This document shows positions 46,637-57,600 of a stretch of 64,000 nucleotides of DNA, piece by piece. The stretch comes from CAYVTV01 sp964563105 (GTDB taxonomy: Bacteria > Bacteroidota > Bacteroidia > Bacteroidales > GCA-2748055). Under the pieces are notes generated by a model. It saw only the letters and a program-made list of their open reading frames with translations, did not search any database and was not told the DNA's origin. Position numbers and translations under genes: made by a program. Each line of letters opens with the position of its first letter. The first letter of the stretch is position 1. Location: NCBI GenBank assembly GCA_964563105.1, contig CAZLXM010000004.1:1-64000 (forward strand). Reading direction: 5' to 3'.

Positions 46637-47828
46637 ACCCGAATTCCTTAATCAGCTGTTCCCTGCCATTTACATATTCCGATAAACTTTCTTCATGATG
46701 CCCGCATTCATCTTCCCATACAGAATGAACCGGAACTCCTTTTGAAATCGATCCGCAAATCATAGCTGAACTGGGGATACGTTCCATGATCTTCTTGTAT
46801 AACTCTCTGGCATTTATCACATCCCCATAACTCAATTCAAGTTTTTGAAGTACTCTCACATCACGCAATTGGCTTCCCAGTCCGCAATGTCCCTTTACAT
46901 TAAGACAGGCCCCGTACCTGCTCAGGCTGGGACAGGGAGCGCACATCATCCAATCGGCACCCTGGGCTATTCTGATTTTGGCTTTCGGATTTTTTATGAT
47001 ATATTGCAACATTTCAGGCAGATTGTCAGTTTCAAAAGGAGGTATCGAGCCCTGCCCATACTGACATATCGCGCATAAAAGAATATGTGGCCTGACAGAA
47101 ATGGCATCAGCTTTCTTCATCGCTTCGATGGATGCCTTCTTCGCTTCAGCTCTTTCTTCCCTGGTCCTGGGGATAATCAACGCCAGGCTGGCAGCCGGCA
47201 GATCAGCCTCGGAAAAATTAAGCTGGGTGTTCCAGTGCGGAACAGCATACTTCAGGCTTATCTCGCGACCTTTTTCATAGGAACCTGATTTAGCCAGATG
47301 ACAGCCTTTGCATTTGTCTGATTCCATTTCTCCACAATTGCAAATATCAGCAACATTCTCAATATTGTCCCAAATACGATGATAGATTATCCTAGCAGGT
47401 AAGGTAACTCCTGGATGCAGGTCAATTCTCTGTAATATTTCAAGATCGCGTTTCCTGTTGAACTCAAAGCTCCCGTGGGCATCATCAGCAGTACCGGGGT
47501 CCTGGTACGTAAAAACCTCACCGGCATTACATACCAATGTCAAAGGAATGTCAGGATTATTTCTTATTGCCTTGATCCTGTCATCATCTCCATCAATATT
47601 TCCTTGTCCAATCCTGCAAATGGCACAAAGCAGGAGATATGGTCGTATGGATATACCATTGATTGATGCCGGAGTAAATTCGGGTTTGTTATTTTCATTG
47701 CTCCCCGATCGTGAACATGATGATATCATACATCCTGCACTTACTGCCCCTATACCGCCACAAGCAGAACTCGCAAGGAATTTTCTGCGGCTTATTTCTT
47801 TCCTGTCTTTCATAAATTGTGTGTTCAT
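46626..47828 (-). CDS. Tat-exported cysteine-rich protein with internal duplication
   Basis: About 400 residues from the ATG at 47828; the frame extends upstream into IS256-remnant sequence, but the Tat signal SRRKFLASSACGGIGAVSAGCM starts here. Two similar halves each begin with S-I/V-R-P-x-L/I-L-L-C-A-I-C-x-x-G-Q-G, followed by a long helical/sheet segment and an L-E-L/I-D-x-x-P-G-type joint. The first half carries DKCKGCHLAKSG, a C-x-x-C-H heme-type motif; the second has MMCAPCPSLSRYGACLNVKGHCG. Many Cys suggest a metal, Fe-S or heme cofactor acting in the periplasm. I do not recognise a named family. Confidence 0.75.
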   Translation of the reverse strand: MNTQFMKDRKEISRRKFLASSACGGIGAVSAGCMISSCSRSGSNENNKPEFTPASINGISIRPYLLLCAICRIGQGNIDGDDDRIKAIRNNPDIPLTLVCNAGEVFTYQDPGTADDAHGSFEFNRKRDLEILQRIDLHPGVTLPARIIYHRIWDNIENVADICNCGEMESDKCKGCHLAKSGSYEKGREISLKYAVPHWNTQLNFSEADLPAASLALIIPRTREERAEAKKASIEAMKKADAISVRPHILLCAICQYGQGSIPPFETDNLPEMLQYIIKNPKAKIRIAQGADWMMCAPCPSLSRYGACLNVKGHCGLGSQLRDVRVLQKLELSYGDVINARELYKKIMERIPSSAMICGSISKGVPVHSVWEDECGHHEESLSEYVNGREQLIKEFGFKI

Positions 47829-47904
47829 ATTTTTATTATTAAATAACGTTATTGACTTAGACACTATCCCATAAAGTATGTAAGTATAATCAGAGGGTCT
47901 GGCT

Positions 47905-48507
47905 TTACAGTCGGACCCTTTCTGCAAAAATAGTCAGGAATTGATTAAGAATCAATCCCCAGTTTTTAATCGGCTGTGTCCATTTTTTAGAAGTTTCCCT
48001 AAGTGCCAGATAAACCGATTTAATAACGGCCTCGTCCGTGGGGAAAGAGAGCTTATTTTTGGTATATTTTCTTATTTTACCATTCAGGTTTTCAATCAAA
48101 TTAGTTGTATAAATAATTTTTCTGATTTCAACAGGGAAGTCAAAGAAAACGGTCAGGTCCTCCCAGTTATTTTGCCATGATTTTACAGCATAGCTGTATT
48201 TGGCATCCCACTTAAGGGCAAAATCATTAAGAGCTGCCTCAGCCGCTTTTCTGGTGGGCGCTTCATAAATGTATCGCATGTCATTTGCATACTCTTTCTT
48301 ATCTTTCCAAACAACGTAACGTGCAGAGTTTCTAATCTGGTGCATAACTCAAATCTGTGTTCCGGATTCAGGAAACATATTTTTAATTGTATCTGTAAAA
48401 CCATTCAGATTATAGGTAGCTGTTATAAGAATGTCATTTACACCGCAAGCTTTGATATCTGTCAGTATGCTCATCCAAAAAGCAGCACTCTCATTTTTAT
48501 CAAGCTT
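47905..48507 (-). pseudogene. IS256-family transposase remnant (C-terminal part, nonsense codon)
   Basis: The minus-strand translation runs WMSILTDIKACGVNDILI...MFPESGTQI, then a TGA at 48351-48349, then VMHQIRNSARYVVWKDKK...YTTNLIENLNGKIRKYTKNKLSFPTDEAVIKSVYLAL. This is the IS256 transposase; the TGA replaces a Cys usual in TQIC. The usual second catalytic Asp (D-G-L-x-G-F) reads Y-N-L-N-G-F, so it is also catalytically dead. The catalytic Glu in NLIENLNG remains. The N-terminal half is lost; an in-frame TAA sits at 48508-48510. Confidence 0.88.
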
Positions 48508-48510
48508 TTA

Positions 48511-48657
48511 GCCATTTTGAAACCTTGGAAAAATTGTTTCGTATTCTATTGTAAATTCTTAAACAATTAATCAATAAAACTTTATGGCATTTTCTTTTTT
48601 TCAAAAATCAAAAATGCTGTTAAACATATGCAGATATAAAAATATTTACATTAATTA
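48511..48657. other. Intergenic region upstream of the giant gene
   Basis: AT-rich 147 bp between the IS256 remnant and the giant surface-protein gene. GCATTTT and AAAATGC near 48586-48615 can pair over an A/T-rich loop. No consensus promoter found for the 48658 gene. Confidence 0.35.
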
Positions 48658-51600
48658 ATGTTGCTGCAAGGGGGGAAATATTATTTTAATAATTCGTTAT
48701 TTTCAGGTAAGAGCACAAGAATAGTCGTAAACTATTTTTGTTTTATTCTCCTTTTGCCATTATTCACTTTTTCAATAAACCTGTCTGCCCAGACGAAAAT
48801 ATCAAAAGATAATTATAGCGGAAATTTTACCGACAATAATTCCTGGCTGGACTCCTCTGCTCCTAATCCTGTTAATGTAAGTAATCCGGTAATTATTTAT
48901 GGTGATATTCAGCATACCGGAAATATTAGCTTTAACCAGGCCCTGGATATATACGATTCACTAAGTATTACCGGAAATGTCACACTGGGCAATGATTGTA
49001 ATCCTATTGTAAGATCCGGGGGAATTTTTACGATTCAGGGAAACCTGGATCCGGTAAACAAAAGTAATCTGACAATTGAATCCGGAGCTTTCTTTACCAT
49101 TTATGGTGATCTGACAATGGGAAACCAAGGTAATCTGATCATTGAATCAGGCGGAATATTTATTATTCACGGAGATTTAGCTCTTGGAAATCAAGGAAGC
49201 CTGACAATTGAACCAGGTGCCATTTTTATTGTATATGGTAACTATACTTCTGATAATAAAACGAATGTGCTGGTGGAGGGGACCATGATCGTAACAGGTA
49301 CATTCACACAAAATGGAGGGTCAAATAACCAGGGTAGTTTCGAAATTAACGGTGGAAATGTTTATATCCTTGATCCGGTCCCTCAAATAAAACAGGGCTC
49401 TAATTATGATGATCTCAGATGTAATCCCGATTGCGGATACGGAGGTATGGATGATCTTAAAAATGATCCGGTATGGGGATTATTCTCGGGAATAACATAT
49501 GACATAAGTGCCTCAGGGCCCACAGAATTTTGTGAAGGAGATTCAGTGATTTTATCTGTTCCCGATAGCAGTACATGGTATCAGTGGTATAAAGATGCTG
49601 TAATTATTCCCGGAGCAGATTCCTTTTCATTTACCGCTCTTGAAAGCGGAGATTATCATATCAGGATATTAACTTCTGCATTCCCTGACACCATTGATAT
49701 TGGTCCTGTTAACGTTACAGTAAAGGAAAATAGCATTGCACCTGTATCAGCATCAGTTGATCCTGATACTATTTGTGCCGGATCAGGAAACATTGAATTA
49801 TCATATGAGGGAGGCAGCCCTGGCACAGGCGGAACAGCACGATGGTATTCCGATCCGGGATTTACAAATCTGCTTGGCACTGGTAATAATCTTATCATCC
49901 CTGCCCCGGCAGTCTCACAAACTTATTATGTGAGGTTTGAAGATCATTGCGGATATACAGATGCAAGATCTGTGAATGTAACTGTTCGTGATCTCCCTGT
50001 AGTTGTATTTACCGCTCCCGGTCCTGTTTGCATTGATGGTGCTGATATAACTCTTTCTTCGGGCAGTCCTGCCGGAGGAACATATTCAGGTCCCGGCATC
50101 ATAGATGATACATTTCATCCCGAAATTGCAGGTGAAGGAACACATACCCTCACATATAGCTATACAGATGGAAATGGATGTTCAAATTCTGCAGAACAAG
50201 ATATAAGGGTAATTCCAATTCCCATAGTCAGCTTTTCCGGCCTGGCCCCCTATATTGCTATAACTGATCCTCCAATATTATTAAACGCTTCCCCTGAAGG
50301 AGGAACTTTTTCCGGTCCCGGCATCATAGGTGATACATTTCATCCCGAAATTGCAGGATTGGGCTTACATGAAATCGTCTATGAATATACTGAAGAATCT
50401 GTCTGTACAAATTCGGATACACTTTATACTGAAGTGCTGGATTATGATTTCATGCATGGTGCCATAACATTAACAGATTTTGATAACTGGTATTCAGGTG
50501 ATGCAGTATATTCAACAATAGGGGCCACTGCCGACGGAAATGTTGCCTCCTGCTGGAATCAGGGCAATAACCACACCAGATGGTTTAAATTTCAGGCAGC
50601 TACAGAACAAATCAAACTGACATTCCTTACAGGTGGATCATATGGAACTGCCAGAAGGATTAATGCAGCAATATGGGAGGCTGACGGGACAACTGAAGTT
50701 AACTGTTACAGATATATCGTTGATTATGACTCCGTAGTTGTTCAATCACCGAATTTAACACCCGGAAACTGGTATTATGTTTCCATTACAACAGCCACCG
50801 GAGCATATCGCGGATCTTTCTCCCTTCGTGTAAACGGACAGGTAGATTACGATTATTATGAAGGAGCAATAGAATTAACGGATTTCGACAACTGGTATTC
50901 AGGTGATGCTATATATTCAACAAGGGGAGCTACTGCAGACGGAAATGTCGCTTCCTGCTGGAATCAGGGTAATAGCCACACCAGATGGTTTAAATTTCAG
51001 GCAGCTACAGAACAAATCGCACTGACATTCCTTACAGGCGGATTATACGGAACCGCCAGAAGAATTAATGCAGCAATATGGGAAGCCGACGGAACAACTG
51101 AAGTTAACTGTAACAGATATATCTCTGATTATGACTCAGTAGTTGTTCAATCACCAAATTTAACGCCCGGAAACTGGTATTATGTTTCCATTACAACCGC
51201 CACCGGAGGATATTACGGATCTTTCTCCCTGCGAGTAAACGGAAAAGTAGATTACGATTATTATGAAGGAGCGATAGAGCTGACAGATTTAAATAACTGG
51301 AGCTCTCCTGATGCAATCTACACAACCAGAGGTGCAAGTGCTGATAAAAGTGCCGCTCCGTGCTGGAATACCAGTCCAAACTATAACAGGTGGTTCAAAT
51401 TCACAGCTACAACTAATACTATCAGCATACTTGTACGTGGCGGAAACACAACGTATGGTACTCTACAGCGCATTAATGCAGCAATATGGGAGGATGATGG
51501 TTCAACAATTGTTTCATGCAATCGTTATATATCGGATAATGATGATGTTTATGTCGAATCAGTGGATCTGGTACCCGGAAATGTGTATTATTTATCTGTT

Positions 51601-54600
51601 GATAATAATTATGAAGGATTTCGTGGAAGTTTTTCACTTAATATAGATACCAGGGTAACGTATGATTACAAGGAAGGAGCTTATGAATTACAGGATCTGA
51701 CAAGCTGGTGTTCTGTGGATGCTGCTTTTTCAACCCGGGGTGCAACTCCCGATCTTAATGCAGCAAGCTGCTGGAATACCGGACCGAATTATAACAGATG
51801 GTTCAAATTTGTTGCCAGTACACCAGTTATAAATATAAAGGTTAAAACTAACGGAAGTTACGGAACCATAAGACGCATAAACCTTGCTTTATGGGAAGAT
51901 GACGGCATAACCCAAATTGCATGCAACAGATATGTAAGTGACAGTGACAGTGTTTCGATTGGAACCAGCCAGCTTTTACCCGGAAACACATATTATATAT
52001 CTGTTGATAATAATTATGAAGGATTTCGTGGAACATTTACCTTATGTATTGATAACCAACTGAATTACGATTATTTAGAAGGGGCAAAGGATATTACCTA
52101 TTTGATTAATAATTGCTCCGAAAATGCTGAATATACTACAGTTGGAGCTACACCTGACAGAACTGCACCTCATTGCTGGAATACATCTCCGAATTATAAC
52201 CGCTGGTTCAAATTCATGGCCACCACAAGCTCAATCAATATTCAGCTAAAAACCGGAAGTCCTTATGGAACAATCCGCAGGGCACAATTAGCTCTCTATG
52301 ATCAGGACAGCACTACTGTACTCGATTGTAACCGCTATGTAAACGATGAAGATAATATTGAAGTCTCTGCTGGTAACCTGATTCCGGGAAAATGGTATTT
52401 TATTGCTGTGGATAATAATTTCGAAGGATTCAGAGGAACTTTCTCTTTATGCCTGGATGATAAACCAAACTATGATTTTTATGAAGGTGCTATTGAATTG
52501 GGAATTATTCATGACTGGCATTCGTCAAATGCTGCATATACAACCATAGGGGCAACACCCGATAAAAGTGCTGCAAGCTGCTGGAATACCGGGCCAAATT
52601 ATAACAGATGGTTCAAATTCACAGCTACAACTAACCAGATCCATATAGAAATCAGAACAGGAGGAGTTTATGGTACAATAAGAAGAGTTAATGCCGCTAT
52701 CTGGGAAGCTGATGGTCTAACTGAAGTAGCCTGTAAAAGATATGTAAATGATAATGATATTGTAGAAGTTGAAGCTCTGAACCTTATACCCGGAAATACA
52801 TATTATTTATCTGTTGATAATAATTATGCGGGATTCAGGGGAACATTCTCCCTGTATATAAATGATGCAGTAGATTATGATTTTTATGAAGGTGCCAGGG
52901 ATGTCAGTCACCTGATTAACTCCCAGTCTCTTCTGCAGGAATATACGACAATAGGTGCATCACCGGACAGAAATCCGGGGACATGCTGGAATACAGCACC
53001 AAATTATAATCGCTGGTTTAAATTCAGGGCAACTACTCCCGGAATAAATATAAAGGTTCTGACAGGCGGATCATATGGTAGCATTCGCAGGGTCAATATC
53101 GCACTATTCGAATCAGATGGAATTACTCAATTGTCCTGTAATCGTTATGTAACTGATTTCGACATTGTTGAACTTGATTATGAAGGGCTGGCCCCGGGAA
53201 ACTGGTATTATTTCTCTGTAGATAATAACAATATGAGTTTTCGTGGCAGCTTTACCCTTGCCTTAAATGATGAAGTCAGCTATGACTATTATGAAGGGGC
53301 AATTGAACTTATTGACCTTCATAACTGGTCTTCCCCCGATGCTGCTTATACTACATCCGGGGCCACACCTGATAAAATTGCTGCTTCATGCTGGAATACT
53401 GCCCCTAATTTTAATCGCTGGTTCAAGTTTACAGCCACAACACCGGTAATTAATATAGAAGTCAGAACAGGAGGAAATTATGGTACCATCCGGAGAATTA
53501 ATGCTGCTCTCTGGGAAGCTGACGGAATTACCGAAGTTACGTGTAAACAATATGTTAATGAGAATGACAATGTATCTCTGGGTGCAAATACACTGACTCC
53601 CGGAAACACATATTATATATCCGTGGATAATAATAATCCAAGCTATAGAGGGACTTTCTCACTATATATTGACGATGCAATGGATTATGATTTTTATGAA
53701 GGTGCATATGAGATAACTAAGCTTAATAACTGGCAATCAGAATTGCAGGAGTTCACCACAGTAGGTGCTACTCCCGATAAAATAGCCGGAAGCTGCTGGA
53801 ATGCTGGTCCTTACTATAATCGCTGGTTTAAATTTCAGGCTATTCATTCCGATGTTTCAATTCAGGTATTACGGGGAGGACCATTTGGAACAATAAGTCG
53901 GATCTATCTGGCACTATGGGACTCTGATGGAACAACAGAATTATCCTGCAAACGATATTCCGCTCAGCCAGATAATGTGTCAATTGCATATTCAGGACTC
54001 AATCCGGGCAACTGGTATTATATATCCGTGGATAATAATCTATCGGCTCGTGGTACATTTACACTCCAGGTAAATAATATATCAGGAAATGAATATTATG
54101 CCATAGCCAATGGTAATTGGAATATAGCTTCTACATGGTCCTTATCAGAAGGAGGGCCTCCGGCAACTTCTGCCCCACAAATTGGTGATGTTGTACATAT
54201 AAAAGGATATAATGTTATTGTAAATACAGATGAAGCATGTGCTGAATTAAATATTGAAGCTATAAACAATAATACCTCCCTTACTTTAAATGGGGGATCA
54301 TTAGCAGTAAATGGTGAAATGACTTTCTCTAATAATGCTTATAATGTAAGCGGAGAAATCAGTATTTTAAACTCAGGAAGCCTTTCAATAAACGACGATT
54401 TCAATATTAACAGAGCCGGCGGTAATAATATTTTCCGGATCACAGTTCAGGATAACTCATCTATTTCTGTTCAGAATGATCTTATCATTAAGTCTTCTTC
54501 TGGAAATATAAACAATACCGAACTTAATATTTCGGGTACTGCCGAAGTCCGGATCATGAATGACTTAATCCTGGAAAATACAGGGGGGATAAAATCAAGC

Positions 54601-57600
54601 ATAATACTGAATAATTCTGCAAATTTAAGAGTTCACAGGGATATTCTGTTTAGTAGCCCTGCACAGAACAGGCTGGAAATACAGCTAAACAATGATTCAA
54701 AACTCTTTGCCGGAAGATCTGTTCAAAGAGGGGCAACACGTTATGGAATATTAAATTCAAGGGATAATTCTACCATCGTATTTAATAGCAGTGATTACCT
54801 ACAGATAATACCCGAAAATGCAGGAGGCGGAACGGATAATTTTAGCTACCGCAATATTGAGATCAACAATACAAGGATAAGCAGCCCGCAATTAAGCCTT
54901 GAAGGACCGGTATCAGTTTCAGGGACCTTAACACTAACGAGAGGAATAATCAAAACAACAACAACTAAATTATTGAATATTGAGAGCAGCGGAACAATTT
55001 CCGGAGGATCAGCTCTGAGTTACATTGAAGGGCCACTTAAAATCACGGGGAATTTAGCTGTAAGCTTTCCTCTTGGTAAAAATGGCCGTTATCTTCCTTT
55101 GGCGATATCAGCCCCCAATTCTGTAAATGATGCATTTATTGCTGAATATTTTGGATCTAATCCAAATCCTTATTATAATATTAACTTGCATGAAGCCTCC
55201 ATTGATCATGTTTCAAATTGTGAATACTGGACTTTGGAAAGAGTATCAGGCAACTCAGCGATAAATGTAAATATAGCCTGGGATGGTAATTGCAGTTGCA
55301 TATCCGATCTTGCTAATTTAAAAGTAGCCGTATGGGATGGTTCTGAATGGAAAAACTATGGTAATGGAAATATTAACGGTTCAATTGCTTCAGGCGAGAT
55401 TACAAGCTCTGATGCCATTAACCTTAATTCATGTGCAATTACTTTTGCAGACTTTTTACCTTTTGTAGATTTCACAGATCCGGGAGGGCCCTATTGTAAA
55501 ACTGGTTCCTCAATACTCTTAAGCGGCTTTCCTGAAGATTCAAACGGCTGGTTCACTGGCAATGGAATTATAAATAATGGTGACGGAACAGCATTCTTTG
55601 ATCCGGGTATTACAAACCCGGGCAGCCATCAGATCACATACAATTATACATCCGCTTCGGGATGCAGTAATTCTATAAGTAAATACATTACTGTAAATGC
55701 CAATCCTACAGCTACAATTATTGGAGGGGGCACTGTATGTGCCGGAGTGGAAGTTGAATTTTCAATTTATCTGACCGGGGCCCCTCCCTGGAATATTACT
55801 TATACTGACGGGGCAGACCTGTTTAATATAACTACTTCTGCCAATCCATATAAATTTAAAACTAGTACACCGGGAATATATTCTGTTACTGCAGTAACAG
55901 ACAACAACGGATGTACAGGAAGTGTCCTGGGCAGCTCGGCAGACCTGCTGAACTGGCCGGTTATAGACAAGCCATTGGTTAGCATATTATCCGGGACAAG
56001 TACATTCTGTGAAGGCTCTAATGTGGTACTGACAACTCCGGATGCCAACCTGTATTATTGGAGTAATGGAGTATCCACTCAGAATGACACCATTGTTTCG
56101 CCGGGTAACTACTGGGTCAGGGTTGTGGATGAACATGGCTGCTTCAGTGGCAATTCAGATACAATTACAGTAAGCGTAATAAAAACAGCGAGGAAACCTT
56201 CAGCAATATCAGGTAATATTGCTTTATGTCAGAATAGCCCGAATACTAGCTACAGTACTTCATCCTGGTATGCCGATGTTTATAACTGGAGCCTGGAACC
56301 TTCGATAACAGGAACAATTATCGGAACCGCCTCAAATATCACTATCGACTGGGATGAAAATTATTCCGGAATAGCTAAGCTCACTGTTTATGGTTCAAAT
56401 AGCGATTGTGGAGCCGGGCCTGTATCTGACACTTTATATATTACTTTAAATGCATTGCCTGAAGAACCCGGTTTGATCAGCGGACCTCAAACAGTCTGTC
56501 AGGGACAGACAGGACTGATATATAGTATTGATCCGGTTCCGAATACAACGGGTTATATCTGGTCATTACCAGAAAATACTGTTATTTCAGGTCCTTCAAA
56601 TGGCAATTCCATTACTGTTAACTTTCTTAACAATGCTGTTTCAGGTAAAATAAGCGTTCAGGCTTATAATGCTTGCGGAAGCAGTCTGAATATATCATCT
56701 CTGAGTATTGATGTACAGACCTTATCTATTGCTGCAACAGGCATAAACCTTAACACGGATAGTATATGTCCGGGTGATTCAGTTATATTGAGTGTTGAAG
56801 GAGGATTCCCCGGAAGTGGGGCATCATGGAAATGGTATCTGGATGATCTTTGCACAATACCTGCCGGACCTGAAGGTTTAACGCTCACTGTAAATCCTGT
56901 GGTTAATACATCTTACTGGTTAAGGGCAGAAGGTTTATGTAACAACACAGCAACAGTCAGTGCGACTGTAAATATGAAGGAAGCTCCTGTTCAAGCCGAT
57001 GCTGTTAATGTTGACAGACCATCTGTTTGCTCTGCTGAGGGCACTATCGTACTATCATATTCAGGCGGATCACCGGGTACAGGCGGTGTAGCAAGATGGT
57101 ATTCAGATCCCGGGCTGACTAATTTTATTGGTAGCGGAAATAATCTTAATCTTTCCGCTCCTGCAGCAACACAAACTTATTATATGAGATTTGAAGCTGA
57201 TTGTGGCAATTCATCCGTAAGATCAGTTAGCCTTACTGTATTTGACCCTCCAACAGTAACATTTGACACTATCAATCCTGTAGGCCTTTATTCAGGAGAT
57301 TTTATACTAAATCAGGGAAATCCCGGAGGCGGTATTTATTCCGGCAACGGAATTATAGCCGGAAATACTTTTAATCCTTCATTAGCCGGAGCCGGTACAC
57401 ATACTCTTACTTATACATATACTGATGGAAATGGATGTGCAAATTCGGCAAATCGCGATATTTTAGTTTATGCCCTGGACATTCCTGTAATTACCGGAGC
57501 AACTGATGTATGCCTCATGAATGCAGAAGTATTCTCAACATCAGAAGATCCCGGATACAGCTACTCATGGACTGTAAATGGCGGAACCATTATATCAGGT

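Noticed and set aside
48183..48404. Second ORF in the IS256 remnant region
   Set aside because: Out-of-frame shadow; the true transposase frame is 47905-48507.
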